Part shown: in pieces, positions 32,922-42,294 of the stretch
Numbering within the stretch: the stretch's first letter is position 1
How the letters are laid out: every line of letters starts with the position of its first letter
NCBI GenBank assembly: GCA_025459425.1
Contig: JALOQF010000002.1
Span: 1 to 62,633, forward strand
Direction of reading: 5' to 3'
DNA length: 62,633 bases
From: Myxococcaceae bacterium
GTDB taxonomy: Bacteria > Myxococcota > Myxococcia > Myxococcales > Myxococcaceae
Position numbers and translations under genes: made by a program
Notes under the pieces: model-generated
Told to the model about the DNA's origin: nothing
What the model saw: the letters and a program-made list of their open reading frames with translations, nothing else
Database searches by the model: none

Positions 32922-34289
32922 ATGGGTTCGACGCAGTGGCGCTCCGTTCGGGTTGGGCTGGCCTTCGCGTGCGTCGCGGCCGTGGCGACGCTGTGCACCG
33001 AGTTCCTCGGCTGGCTGGCCATCGATCGCTTCGTGCACGACGAGCACGAGGGCATCCCGCCGCTCGTCGTCGCGGCCGTCGAGAGCCGTGCCGCGACCTC
33101 GAGGCCGCTGCTGGCCGGCGCTTCCGAGGCCGCCGTCGCCGCGTGGGAGCGCTCGCTGGACGACGCCTTCTGGCCGCTGCTCAACGGCGCGGTGGTGATG
33201 GTGGGCGAAGGCACGGCACACGCCAGGCTCGTGCGCGGAGCCGCCGTCGATGCCCCGCGCGACTGCACCTCGCCGCTCGAGACGGACACCGGCGACGAGG
33301 GAACGACGACGCGCTCCTGCCGTCGCGGCGCGCGCTGGTGGGTCGGCACGTCGCTCGGTGCGAACGACACCCTCGTCGTCGAGCTCGAGCCCGCCACCAG
33401 CGTGGGCCTCATCCGGGTGGGGTGGGTCGTCTTGTCGGTCGTCTCCCTCGTGCCGGTGCTGGGGGTGTCGTTCCCCGTCGGCTTCGCGCTCGGGCTCGCG
33501 CTGACCCGGCGAGCCCGCCGGCGCGTCGAGCGGGTGGTGACCGCGGCCGCCTCGTGGAACGAGGCGCGCTCGTGGGTGCCCATCGAGGACGGGCGCGACG
33601 ACGAGCTCGGCTTCCTCGCGCGCACGCTCGACACGATGGGTCGCCGCTTCAATGAAGCGCTCGAGGGGGCTCGTCGACGCGGCGCGGCCGCCGAGCGCAG
33701 CCGGCTCCTCGACGACCTGCATGATCACTCGAAGCAGAGCGTCTTTGCCGCCCGGATGATGCTCGGCCAGCTCGCGGCGCGCGCGTCGGCCGACCCGGCG
33801 CTGTCCGAGCTCACCGACCGCGCCAGCGAGGCGCTCGGCGTCGCGTTGAACGAAATGAGCCGCCTCACCCACCCTGACGATGCGCCCGCCGCGCTGCGCG
33901 CCGAGCACCTGCGCGACGCCGTGGCAGCCGTCGCGCACTGGTGGGGCCGCCCCATCGCCGTCGACGGAGCCGACTTCGAGCTGGCGACCTCGGCGGCCGA
34001 GGTGCTCGCCATCACCCGAGAGGCCCTCTCGAACGCGATGCGGCATGCGCCCCGAGCCCACGTCACCGTCTCGTGGACGATGGAGAAAGCGACGTTCGTG
34101 CTGACCGTCACCGACGACGGCCCGGGCTTCGACCCCGCGCGGGCCGGCCGGCCGACGTCAGGGCTCGCCACCATGCGGCGCAGGGCCACCGGCCTCGGCG
34201 GCGCACTCGAGCTCACCTCGAGCCCCGGCGGCACCCACGTCCGGCTCAGCCTCCCGGCGCTCGAGGCTGCTCGAGCAGCTCCACGGTGA
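32922..34289 (+). CDS. NarL-type sensor histidine kinase
   Basis: 455 aa from ATG 32922 (GGAG upstream; GTG 32910 is also possible). TM1 (GLAFACVAAVATLCTEFLGWLAI) and TM2 (VGWVVLSVVSLVPVLGVSF) bracket an extracellular domain with two Cys. HAMP-like linker, then HisKA_3 box ERSRLLDDLHDHSKQ with the phospho-His, and HATPase (EALSNAMRHAPRAHVTVSW, DDGPGFDP, SGLATMRRRATGLGG). Probable partner of the NarL regulator at 29163. The C-terminal end overlaps the convergent receptor gene by 44 nt. Confidence 0.87.
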   Translation: MGSTQWRSVRVGLAFACVAAVATLCTEFLGWLAIDRFVHDEHEGIPPLVVAAVESRAATSRPLLAGASEAAVAAWERSLDDAFWPLLNGAVVMVGEGTAHARLVRGAAVDAPRDCTSPLETDTGDEGTTTRSCRRGARWWVGTSLGANDTLVVELEPATSVGLIRVGWVVLSVVSLVPVLGVSFPVGFALGLALTRRARRRVERVVTAAASWNEARSWVPIEDGRDDELGFLARTLDTMGRRFNEALEGARRRGAAAERSRLLDDLHDHSKQSVFAARMMLGQLAARASADPALSELTDRASEALGVALNEMSRLTHPDDAPAALRAEHLRDAVAAVAHWWGRPIAVDGADFELATSAAEVLAITREALSNAMRHAPRAHVTVSWTMEKATFVLTVTDDGPGFDPARAGRPTSGLATMRRRATGLGGALELTSSPGGTHVRLSLPALEAARAAPR

Positions 34290-36591
34290 AGGCCAGACTC
34301 CGGGGCAACTGCAGCTCGAGCGACGAGCGGTCGAACGGAGCGCCGTGCCGCTCACTCACCTCGTTCCCGAGGTCGAGCAGGTTGGCGCAGACGACCGACG
34401 CCCGCAGCGCCCAGCCCGGCGTGAGGGGCACGTCGTACGAGACCCGCACGTCGAGCTCGACCTGGAAGTCCTCGCGCCACCCGATGAGCGGAGACGAGAT
34501 CATCATCGCCGACCCGCGGTTCGAGTTCCGGCGCAGCGCCACCTGCCCGTCCTGCGTGCGCGAGTCGTAGAAGCCGAACGGCTGCCCGTCCTTGAAGAAG
34601 ACGGCGAAGGTCGTCCACAAACGGCCGAACCAGCGCCGCCCGCCGATGGCCTTGAGCACGAAGGCGCGGTCGGCGTCGGTGTTCGAAAGGCTCCGGTAGC
34701 GCGCGTTGGGGTTGGCGCCGAGCCAGTCGACGAGGCCGATGTCGTTGCCGTACGCCCCGTTGCCGAATGGCGCGTAGCCGAAGAAGTTCGCCGCCGAGAA
34801 GCCGACCGAGAAGAAGCCGTTCTCGTCGGGCAGGCGCGCGACCTCGAGGTGCACCTGGCCACCGAAGGGCGTCTCGCGGAAGGGGTCGTTCACCAGCCGA
34901 TACCGCGTCGGCGCGCCGTTGAAGAAGAAGAAGCCGTCTTCATCGAACGCGCCGACGCCGCTCGCCGGCCCGTCGAACTGCAGCCGCGACAACCCGTGCC
35001 AGGCCTTGGCGATGCCCTGCACCGTCACCTTCCACGCCTTCCCCAGGCGGCTCGTGATGCCGAAGGACGCCGAGTAGAGGCTCGGCCCGTGGAGCGAACG
35101 ATCGATGGTCGTCACGTCTCCACCGAGGCCCTGCACGAAGCGGCCATCGGCCGTGCGCTGGACGGCGCCGAGGTAGCCGGGCGTGAGCGCGAGCCCCGTC
35201 TGCGACGGAACGCCGATGGGCGTCTTGCCCACCGAGAGGAACGGCTGGAACCAGGGCGTCACCGTCAACACGCCCTGCGCCTCGGCGCCGATGTCGGGAA
35301 AGGCGAGGCCCGTGCTGCCCGCAGCCGAAGCGTGGTTGATGACGCCATAGCCGTCGACGGCGAGCTCGAAGGACTTCCATGAGAACGTGCGCTGGTAGCC
35401 CACCCGCTGCGAACCGATGACGGTCACGGTGGGCCGCGACTCGATGGCCCACGCGCCGACTGGAGCGCCCTCGAAGGTGAGCGGGTGGACCCGCGTCGGG
35501 CTGCCCGACCAGGCCAGCAGGCGGGTGTCGCTGCGCACGTACACGTCGTGCAGGCGGTGGCCGAGCTCGAGGCGCACCGAGTTCATCGCGCCCGTCGGCA
35601 CGTACGGGAAGAAGCCCTCTCCATCGACGTCGAGCAGCTCGCGGGAAAACCCCGGCGTCACCGGCGCGAGGCCGTCGTGCTTGAACGTCAGCGCCGCGCG
35701 GAAGGCGCCCCACGCGAACCCCACCAGCGCACCGCCGCTCGACTGGCGCAGCGTCTCGTCTCGCGAGTACCGGCGCTCGGCGAAGAGGTTGTCGCGAAAC
35801 CGGTACTCGGCCAGCGTCGTGAGCCGCCAGGCGCGATCGAGTGGAGCCACCTCGGCGATGCCCGACACCCGCAGCGTGCGCTCGTCGAAGGGCACCCCCG
35901 CCTGCGCGCGGTCGGCCGTGGGGAACGACTGGTGGCGCCGCACCGCCCCGTCCACCTCGAGCGCCGAGCGCACCACGAAGGCGCCCACGCGGGACTCGTC
36001 GAGCAGGCTGGCGCCGAGGCGGCCCAGGAACCGGCGCCGGTCCTCCTCGGGCTGCACGGCGCGGTTGCGCGCGTGCGCCGTGGTGAAGAAGTCAGAGACC
36101 GACTCGGCGCCAGGGGCCGTGCCGCCGACGCCGCCGATGCCGAACGACACGCGCGCCTGGCGCGTGGGCCGCCCCGCCCGTGGCGCCGTGCCCAGTCGAA
36201 CGCCGCCCCCGAAGGTGTGCCGCGCCGACTCCGCCGCCCGAAGCTCGATCTCCGACAGGAAGAGCCACGGCACCTTGAACGCGGCGGCGCCATCGAAGAG
36301 CGGATCGGTCAGGTTGAAGTCGTCGAGCCGCCACTCGTTCCACAAGGCCGAGTCACCCACGAGGGTGAAGCGCTCGGGCTCGATGTCCGAGAAGCCCATC
36401 GACTCTTCCGTCGACGAGACGGCCGGCATGAAGACACGAGAGACGACGTTCGAGATCGAGCCGGTGCCAGGGAACTGGTCGAGCGCGTCGCCCTCGAGCA
36501 CCAGCCGGTCGCTGAAGGCCACCCCGCGGCGGGCCTCGGGCGTCTGCGCCAGGCCCAACGTCGGAACGAGCATGAACAGCAACAGCCTCAT
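34246..36591 (-). CDS. TonB-dependent-receptor-like outer-membrane protein
   Basis: 781 aa. Signal peptide (LLLFMLVPTLGLAQ), a plug-like N-terminal region (VLEGDALDQFPGTGSISNVVSRV, WRLDDFNLTDPLFDGAA, LFLSEIELRAAES) and a long strand-rich barrel (aromatic belt patterns) ending in LAFTVELLEQPRAPGG. No Ton box is evident. Resembles myxobacterial TonB receptors for glycans or other substrates. Starts by ATGA overlap with the PIG-L deacetylase, so the two are co-expressed. Confidence 0.82.
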   Translation of the reverse strand: MRLLLFMLVPTLGLAQTPEARRGVAFSDRLVLEGDALDQFPGTGSISNVVSRVFMPAVSSTEESMGFSDIEPERFTLVGDSALWNEWRLDDFNLTDPLFDGAAAFKVPWLFLSEIELRAAESARHTFGGGVRLGTAPRAGRPTRQARVSFGIGGVGGTAPGAESVSDFFTTAHARNRAVQPEEDRRRFLGRLGASLLDESRVGAFVVRSALEVDGAVRRHQSFPTADRAQAGVPFDERTLRVSGIAEVAPLDRAWRLTTLAEYRFRDNLFAERRYSRDETLRQSSGGALVGFAWGAFRAALTFKHDGLAPVTPGFSRELLDVDGEGFFPYVPTGAMNSVRLELGHRLHDVYVRSDTRLLAWSGSPTRVHPLTFEGAPVGAWAIESRPTVTVIGSQRVGYQRTFSWKSFELAVDGYGVINHASAAGSTGLAFPDIGAEAQGVLTVTPWFQPFLSVGKTPIGVPSQTGLALTPGYLGAVQRTADGRFVQGLGGDVTTIDRSLHGPSLYSASFGITSRLGKAWKVTVQGIAKAWHGLSRLQFDGPASGVGAFDEDGFFFFNGAPTRYRLVNDPFRETPFGGQVHLEVARLPDENGFFSVGFSAANFFGYAPFGNGAYGNDIGLVDWLGANPNARYRSLSNTDADRAFVLKAIGGRRWFGRLWTTFAVFFKDGQPFGFYDSRTQDGQVALRRNSNRGSAMMISSPLIGWREDFQVELDVRVSYDVPLTPGWALRASVVCANLLDLGNEVSERHGAPFDRSSLELQLPRSLAFTVELLEQPRAPGG

Positions 36592-37388
36592 CGGGACGCC
36601 TCGTCATCGGCCCACGCGCGCGCTTCGTCACGCGAGAGCCAGAGGAACCACTCGTGCGGGAAGTGCCGGAAGAACGTTCGCGGCGGCAGGCCGGCCGTGA
36701 GCAGACGCAGCGTGCGCTGCTGCGAGCGATGGGCCTCGAAGGCGCGCGCCTTCGCCTCGAGCTCGTCGCCCTCGAGCGTGAGCGTCGCGACGGTGGGCGT
36801 GCGTTGCCAGCGGAACCCAGCGCCCAGCGCCCACGAGAACGGCGGCGGGGGGAGGAGCATGGCGAGCGCAGGTGACGTTGACGAGGTGTGCAAGGCGCTC
36901 CGCACCGCGGCGTGGGCCGCCATGTGATCGGGGTGCCCATTGATGCCGCGCGCGTCGAAGGTGACGACGAGGCCGGGCCGGACCCTCGCGATGGTCTGCG
37001 ACACGACGTCGATCGCCGCCACGAGGTGCTCGCGCAGCTTCGAGTCAGGGAGCGCGGGCATCGTCAGGCCCTCGGCGCCGAGAATCGCCATCGAGGCACG
37101 CAGCTCGTCGGTGCGGCAGGCCAGATGCGAGCGGCCTGCGACGACCGCCTCGTCGGTCCACGGGTTGGCGGCGCCATCGGTGAGCACCAGCAGCTCCACC
37201 TGCACCCCGGCCCGACGCAGCCGGCACACGAGGCCCACGGCGTTGATCTCGTCGTCCGGGTGGGCGAACACGAGCAGCGCGCGCTCGAGCGCCGCGAGGC
37301 CCAGCGTGTCGAGCGCGACGCGCCGGCCCTCGACGCCCAGCCGCAGGCGAAGCCCTTGTCCCCACGAGGTCGCGCGCGATTCACCCAC
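36588..37388 (-). CDS. PIG-L family deacetylase
   Basis: 266 aa from GTG 37388; other starts are possible upstream because the frame stays open, but that part is Arg-rich and not protein-like. Zinc motif AHPDDE (about residues 42-47), NGHPDHMAAHAAV for the third ligand, FDARGINGHP. The family removes acetyl groups from GlcNAc-containing molecules (for example N-acetylglucosamine-inositol or glycopeptides). Located upstream of a TonB-like receptor with coupled start. Confidence 0.9.
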   Translation of the reverse strand: MGESRATSWGQGLRLRLGVEGRRVALDTLGLAALERALLVFAHPDDEINAVGLVCRLRRAGVQVELLVLTDGAANPWTDEAVVAGRSHLACRTDELRASMAILGAEGLTMPALPDSKLREHLVAAIDVVSQTIARVRPGLVVTFDARGINGHPDHMAAHAAVRSALHTSSTSPALAMLLPPPPFSWALGAGFRWQRTPTVATLTLEGDELEAKARAFEAHRSQQRTLRLLTAGLPPRTFFRHFPHEWFLWLSRDEARAWADDEASR

Positions 37389-37463
37389 GGGGCCACGGCT
37401 ACGGAGTCCCCTTCGGCGAGTCAACGGATGATCGATTCCGCCGCGCCGGGCAACCACAGGGGC

Positions 37464-37979
37464 ATGTCTGCTCTTCGCGGCGTCCTGTTCGGTCTTCTCG
37501 TCGTCAGCTCGTCGGCGCTCGCGCACGAGCAGGTGAAGCGCTCGGTCGACGACCCGAAGCTCGAGGTCGAGGTGAGCGGTGGTGTCACCTCACGCGCCGA
37601 CGTCACGCCCACGGTGTCCGCCCGGCTCGGCGTCGACGTGTGGAACTGGTTCACCCCCTCGGTGCGGCTGGTGTCGGTGGCGCCGTGGGCCGGCTCGCAA
37701 TCGGCGTGGGCCGTGCAAGGCGAGCTGCGGGCCCACACGCGGGGAACGTTCCAGCTCACCGGTGGCCTGGGCTTCGGGCTCGCGACCGCGAACGTGGTGC
37801 GTACGGGCAGCGGCCTCGACGCCGACCTCACGCGACCAGCGCTGCCGTGGCTGACGGGCGACGTCGGCGCGCGGGTTCGCCTGGGCCCGCTCTTCCTGGG
37901 GGTCTCGCTCGGCGGAGCCCCGTTGCAGCAGCAGTGGCTCGCCTCGCTGAACCTGGGCTTCGTCGCGTTCGACGGCTGA
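37464..37979 (+). CDS. Small outer-membrane-like protein
   Basis: 171 aa. Signal peptide (LLVVSSSALA) and strand-rich sequence (LGVDVWNWFTPSVRLVS, LRAHTRGTFQLTGGLGFGLATANVV, NLGFVAFDG). Ends in Gly. Probably a small beta-barrel with no known partner. Divergent from the PIG-L gene (75 nt between starts). Confidence 0.7.
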   Translation: MSALRGVLFGLLVVSSSALAHEQVKRSVDDPKLEVEVSGGVTSRADVTPTVSARLGVDVWNWFTPSVRLVSVAPWAGSQSAWAVQGELRAHTRGTFQLTGGLGFGLATANVVRTGSGLDADLTRPALPWLTGDVGARVRLGPLFLGVSLGGAPLQQQWLASLNLGFVAFDG

Positions 37980-38036
37980 AACGTGGCGGCCAGGGAAGGG
38001 CCGGCTCCGGGGCCCCCGCGGCAGGCGAGCGGTACC

Positions 38037-38606
38037 TCAGTCAGGGCGCCGGCGATGAATGACGACGCCGTCGACCTTCTCGTCGAGCACCCGGCAATCG
38101 ACGAGGCGCGCGAGCTGCTGGGCCTCCTGCTCGAGCTGCCCGCGGTGGGCGTGATCGACGACGTTCAGCCGCGTGCCGTCCTTCAGCACGACGTTGAGCT
38201 CGTACGAGTCGAAGTCGGGTGCTTCTTCTTCGCGCACGCGCTCCCCGAGGAGCTGCAGCGCGAGCACGTCGGAGAACGGAATTCGGCGCCCCCCGATGGA
38301 GATGACCCGGCGAGCGCCATCGAACCGGACGGCGCGGGTGGCGAGCAGCAGCAGCGCTCCCGCCAGCAGCAGCAGCCCCATCGGCAGCACCACCAGCCCG
38401 AGGAGCAACGACCCCTTCAGCACCGTCACCAGGCCCGACACCGTGAGGAGCCCCGCGAAGGCGAGGCCTCCGAGCGTCCACGCCCAGGTCCTCCAGCTCC
38501 TCGCGAACACGAGGCCCGTGCGAGTCGCCACCAGGCGATGCGTCGAGTACCCGGTGCCGCCCGCTCGGAGTGGTGTCCAGTCGAGGGCCGGACCGCGCTC
38601 ACTCAC
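38037..38606 (-). CDS. Two-TM membrane protein
   Basis: 189 aa from GTG 38606, overlapping the end of yhbY by 8 nt. Two TM segments: WAWTLGGLAFAGLLTVSGLV and SLLLGLVVLPMGLLLLAGALLL, then a cytoplasmic domain with PH-like features (VRFDGARRVISIGGRRIPFSDVLALQLLGE). The C-terminus is basic. Function unknown; co-transcribed with yhbY. Confidence 0.72.
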   Translation of the reverse strand: MSERGPALDWTPLRAGGTGYSTHRLVATRTGLVFARSWRTWAWTLGGLAFAGLLTVSGLVTVLKGSLLLGLVVLPMGLLLLAGALLLLATRAVRFDGARRVISIGGRRIPFSDVLALQLLGERVREEEAPDFDSYELNVVLKDGTRLNVVDHAHRGQLEQEAQQLARLVDCRVLDEKVDGVVIHRRRPD

Positions 38607-38994
38607 GCCGGCGCACCGGACGGCGCGCGGGCTTCTTCTTCGCCGCCACGCGCTGCTTCGGCGAGCGCTCGTCGCCCGTCTGCGGCAGCACTTCTCCGTC
38701 GAAGCGGATCTTCGGCTTCTTCGGGTGCCGCTTGAACAACAGCACCGTGCGCCCGAGCACCTGCGCCACCTCGGAGCCCGTTCCCGATGCCAGGGCTTCG
38801 ATGGCGCCTTCGCGGCCCTCGCGATCGTCGGCGATGCGCACCTTCACCAGCTCGTGGTCGGCCAGCGCCTGCGCCGTCGCGCCGATGACGCCCTCGGTGA
38901 CGCCCGAGTCTCCGACCTGCACCACCGCGTGCAGGTGATGCCCGAGTGAACGAAGGTACCGCCGCTGCTTGCCGTTGAGCGCCACGAGGTTCAC
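38599..38994 (-). CDS. yhbY: YhbY-type RNA-binding protein with C-terminal extension
   Basis: 131 aa from GTG 38994, with TAAGGACA right before it. CRM fold: LNGKQRRYLRSLGHHLHAVVQVGDSGVTEGV, HELVKVRIADDREG and GRTVLLFKRH. YhbY family proteins bind ribosomal RNA. Usual members are near 97 aa; this one has an extra basic tail of about 30 residues (KKPARRPVRRRE). It follows the J-domain gene with 5 nt between. Confidence 0.87.
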   Translation of the reverse strand: MNLVALNGKQRRYLRSLGHHLHAVVQVGDSGVTEGVIGATAQALADHELVKVRIADDREGREGAIEALASGTGSEVAQVLGRTVLLFKRHPKKPKIRFDGEVLPQTGDERSPKQRVAAKKKPARRPVRRRE

Positions 38995-38999
38995 TGTCC

Positions 39000-41489
39000 T
39001 TACTTCATCATGCGCAGCTCGCGCTGGGCGTCGATGTGTTTGGGGTCGAGCTTGACCGTCTGGTTGAAGTGTTTCTTCGCCGCCGGCAGGTCGCCCAGCA
39101 GCTTGGCCATCATGCCCTGAAAGAAGTGCGCGGCGACGATGTTCGGGTTCCGCTTGAGGCAGTTGGTGATGTCCTTCATCGCCTCGGTCTGGCCCGCCTT
39201 CTTGTCCGGGAAGGTGAAGAAGCGCGCGTAGCCACGCCAGGCCGAGAACTCGGGCTCCTCGGCGTTGGCGGCGATGGCCTCGTCGAACATCTTCACCGCC
39301 TCGGGAAACTTGCGCGCCTGCACCAGGAGCTTCCCCTTCTGGAACAGCTCCTCGGCCGCGAGCAGCTTCGAGATGTCGATCTTCTCGCCAGCCCCGCCCG
39401 CGTCGAGCTCGGCGATGTACTCCTTCTTCAGGTTCTCGTCGGACAACGTGCGGTGCGCGTCACCGATGCGCGCGAACACGTCGGCCTTCGCTTTCGACAA
39501 CGCCTCCGGCGCGCCCGGGGGCACGGTGTCCGGGTGGTAGTCCTTCGCGAGCTTGAAGTACGCGATCTTCACCGCGTTCGGCGGGGCCTCGCGCGTCACC
39601 GCCAGCACCTCGAAGTGGTTCTGCGACTTCATCTTGAGCGCGAGGTCCTGCAGCTTCTTGATCTCGGCGTCGAAGCTCTGGGCCGGCGCAGCCACCACGG
39701 GGGCCGGCCGCGGTGGGGCCGCGGGAGCGACCGGGCGACCTGCCGGAGGGGCGACCGCCGGTCCCATCGTCGGCGCCGTCACCACCGGCCTGGGCGGCGC
39801 GGCGGGCGGGGGAGCGGCCACCGGCCGTGGCGGGGGCGCAGCCGGCGGCGGCATGGGCGCGCCGGGGGGCCTGGCGCCCGGGTAGGCAGGGGCCGGGGGC
39901 GCGACTGGACTTCCGGGCACCGCGCTCACGCCGACCTGCGGCGTCACCACCGGCCTCGCCCCCGGGGGCGGGCCCGCTGGAGGTGCCGCAGCCCGGGCAG
40001 GCGCGGCCACCTTCACCACCGTGCCGGCGAACGACACCAGGTCGCACGGGTACAGCATGAAGGCCACCCGCAGCGCGGCTTCCGCTTCGGGCGCCTGGGC
40101 CTGGAGCAACTGATTGAGCGTGCGGGTGCCATCGAAGAGCGCATAGGCGCGGGCCTCTTGTGGCGTCAGGCGAAGCTCCGTCACCGGCACCGGGCCAGCG
40201 CCCCGCATCACCGGGTAGTCGAGCGCCGAATGCAGCCGCGAGCGCACCTCGACGACGGGCAGCCGGCGCAGCTGCTCGCCGTACACCTGCCATCGCTGCC
40301 CCGCGGGGAGCACCTTGTGGGCCGGGAGGTCGACGGGCTGGAACGTGAAGCTGCCATCGGTGGCGAGCAGGGCCTGCCCGATGATGGCGCCCGCGCGCCC
40401 CCCCAACGCCTCGAGCGCAGCGTTCGGGTTCAAGAGCCCCAGCCCGAACAGGGCTGGCAGGAGTTCGCCTCCAAACCGCGCTCCCTCGCGCTGCGCCTGG
40501 CTCAGCGTGTCTGGCGTCACCAGGCCCCGTCGGAGCAGGAACGTCGCCAGCGCGTCCTCCGGGTGCGTCGACTCGACCGAGTCCGGGCTCCCCTTGCGGA
40601 AGTGCAGCAGCAGGGCGCGGTCGGCGAGCTGAAGCGTCAGCAACCCCGTGACGTCTTGCGCCGCGGCGAGGAAGTAGAGGCGCTGGGCGCTGACCTCGCG
40701 CAACGACCCCGCCGGGGGAATCGCCTCGAGCGGGGCGACCGCGGCCGTCGCCATTGGCACGGGAGATTGGCTCGACGCCGTCGGCATCGGCGTCTGGCCC
40801 GACGGCGAGCTGGTGGGCGGAGGCCGCGGCGGGGCGACGGCTCGAACGCCCGAGGGCGTGCTGGCGAGCTGTGACGGCGAGCTCGCCGCCCCGACCCGCA
40901 CGCCCGAGGGCGTGCTGGCGAGCTGCGACGGCGAGCTCGCCGGCACGTCGTCGAAGAGCGACGCCTCGAGCGACGTCGCGGCCGCCGGCGCGCGAGGGGG
41001 CGGCATCGCGGGCGCCATGGGCCGGGCCTGCGGCGCCTGCGCTCGGGCCTGGGCGGAGACCTGCGAGGGGTTGATGGGGCGCTGCTGTTGTTGCGCCCGC
41101 GCCCCGGGCCCAGCGACCGGGCCTCCCGGGCCAGCGCGCGGCGCAGCCCCCGGCCCTGCAACGGGCCCACCCGGTACGGTGCCCGCTCCTGCCCGGGGCG
41201 CTCCCGCGGGTGCGGCGCCCGGCAGCGCGGGCGGAGCCGCGACCTTCGCCCACTGGTCGTCGAGCTCGGTGTGCGGCAGCACCTCGCTCCCCCACAGCTC
41301 TTTGGGGAACACCATGCGAATGCCCGGCATTCGCCCGGGGAAGACGTAGTTGACGCCGTCGAGGCTCACCTGGACACGCCCAGCGATGACGCCGTTGTCG
41401 AGCAGCAGCTCGACGGACGTGGGAGAGAGGGGGCCGAAGACCTGGGCCTTCTCGGTCCGCACCCACACCTGGACGACTTCGTCACTCAT
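39000..41489 (-). CDS. GYF-like / DUF4388-like / J-domain / TPR protein
   Basis: 829 aa from ATG 41489 (a longer open frame upstream is less likely). Domain order: GYF-like N-terminus (WVRTEKAQVFGPLSPTSVELLLDNG); Ala/Pro-rich linker with two near-identical repeats; DUF4388-like middle part (LYFLAAAQDVTGLLTLQLADRALLLHFRKG); another Pro-rich linker; a J-domain (ALKMKSQNHFEVLAVTREAP, HPD in DYHPDTVPPG); and TPR-like helices to the end. J-domains stimulate Hsp70. This order, with a GYF-like entry and a DUF4388 part, is typical of myxobacterial signalling or cell-polarity proteins rather than of plain co-chaperones. Confidence 0.85.
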   Translation of the reverse strand: MSDEVVQVWVRTEKAQVFGPLSPTSVELLLDNGVIAGRVQVSLDGVNYVFPGRMPGIRMVFPKELWGSEVLPHTELDDQWAKVAAPPALPGAAPAGAPRAGAGTVPGGPVAGPGAAPRAGPGGPVAGPGARAQQQQRPINPSQVSAQARAQAPQARPMAPAMPPPRAPAAATSLEASLFDDVPASSPSQLASTPSGVRVGAASSPSQLASTPSGVRAVAPPRPPPTSSPSGQTPMPTASSQSPVPMATAAVAPLEAIPPAGSLREVSAQRLYFLAAAQDVTGLLTLQLADRALLLHFRKGSPDSVESTHPEDALATFLLRRGLVTPDTLSQAQREGARFGGELLPALFGLGLLNPNAALEALGGRAGAIIGQALLATDGSFTFQPVDLPAHKVLPAGQRWQVYGEQLRRLPVVEVRSRLHSALDYPVMRGAGPVPVTELRLTPQEARAYALFDGTRTLNQLLQAQAPEAEAALRVAFMLYPCDLVSFAGTVVKVAAPARAAAPPAGPPPGARPVVTPQVGVSAVPGSPVAPPAPAYPGARPPGAPMPPPAAPPPRPVAAPPPAAPPRPVVTAPTMGPAVAPPAGRPVAPAAPPRPAPVVAAPAQSFDAEIKKLQDLALKMKSQNHFEVLAVTREAPPNAVKIAYFKLAKDYHPDTVPPGAPEALSKAKADVFARIGDAHRTLSDENLKKEYIAELDAGGAGEKIDISKLLAAEELFQKGKLLVQARKFPEAVKMFDEAIAANAEEPEFSAWRGYARFFTFPDKKAGQTEAMKDITNCLKRNPNIVAAHFFQGMMAKLLGDLPAAKKHFNQTVKLDPKHIDAQRELRMMK
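40846..40942 (-). repeat. Two 43-bp direct repeats inside the J-domain protein gene
   Basis: Copies at 40846-40888 and 40900-40942, 54-bp period, one mismatch (GTGACG / GCGACG). They encode SPSQLASTPSGVR twice in the Pro/Ala-rich linker. In-frame, so length change would add or remove a linker unit. Confidence 0.85.
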
Positions 41490-41537
41490 CGGCTCGGAGG
41501 GCGACCGTAGCGTCATTTCGAGGCACAATCCGCAATC

Positions 41538-42221
41538 GTGGTGACGCGAGCTGGTTCCTGGGCCGCCTGCGGGGTCGCACTGTGTGCGACGGGCTGCGTC
41601 TCACTCTCGTCCATGCAGACCGCCGATACGCTCGGCGCAGGCCGGGTGCAGCTCGGCATCGAGCCCGGGGTCGCGGGCCTCGTCGAGCCGACGCGACGCA
41701 GCGTCACCGTCGCCCCAGCCGCCGACTTTTCGTTGCGCTACGGCGCCTTCGACCGGCTCGACGTCGGAGCCCGCCTGGGGCAGTCGGGGCTCGAGCTGCA
41801 GGCGAAGGTGATGGCGACGCCGCGCAGCTCGCCCTTCATCGTCTCGTTCGCACCGCACCTGGGCGGCCAGCTGCGCGTGGACTCGAAGCTGGCCATCACC
41901 GGGCAGATCATCAACCTCGGGCTCCCGCTGCTGTTGGGCGTGCGGCTGGGGCCCCACCAGCTCGTCCTCGGGCCACGACTCCATCTGCTGGCCTCGTTGC
42001 CCGCCGACCGAGCAGAGCCGGCGCGCCGCGCCATCGCCGTCGGGGGCAGCCTCGGGCTCGCCGTGCGCATCTCACGCGCCGTTCAGGTGCTGCCGGAGCT
42101 GGCCCTGGTGGCGCCCCTCGAGCCGACGCCCCTGCTCGAGCAGGCCGACACCTTCAGTCAGCTCACCGGCGGGCTGCTCGCGCAGGTTCGGCTCGGCTTC
42201 CTCATCGGAGGCGGCGAGTGA
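41538..42221 (+). CDS. Lipoprotein with outer-membrane-like sequence
   Basis: 227 aa from GTG 41538. Signal with lipobox CATGC (AACGVALCATGCVSL), then alternating beta sequence (FSLRYGAFDRLDVGARLGQSG, FIVSFAPHLGGQLRVDSKLAI, VLGPRLHLLASL) ending in GGGE. Probably a small outer-membrane barrel anchored by a lipid. 48 nt separate it from the divergent J-domain protein start. Next downstream gene on the same strand is the six-module lipoprotein. Confidence 0.7.
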   Translation: MVTRAGSWAACGVALCATGCVSLSSMQTADTLGAGRVQLGIEPGVAGLVEPTRRSVTVAPAADFSLRYGAFDRLDVGARLGQSGLELQAKVMATPRSSPFIVSFAPHLGGQLRVDSKLAITGQIINLGLPLLLGVRLGPHQLVLGPRLHLLASLPADRAEPARRAIAVGGSLGLAVRISRAVQVLPELALVAPLEPTPLLEQADTFSQLTGGLLAQVRLGFLIGGGE

Positions 42222-42294
42222 TGAGGGCCCTTCCGATGGGCGGCCCCGGCGAGATAAGGGCGATGGCTTGAGTGACCGCGGGTGGAGCGCCATC

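Noticed and set aside
39036-40874. Long plus-strand open frame opposite the J-domain protein gene
   Set aside because: Composition typical of antisense frames in G+C-rich DNA; no start signal or motif.
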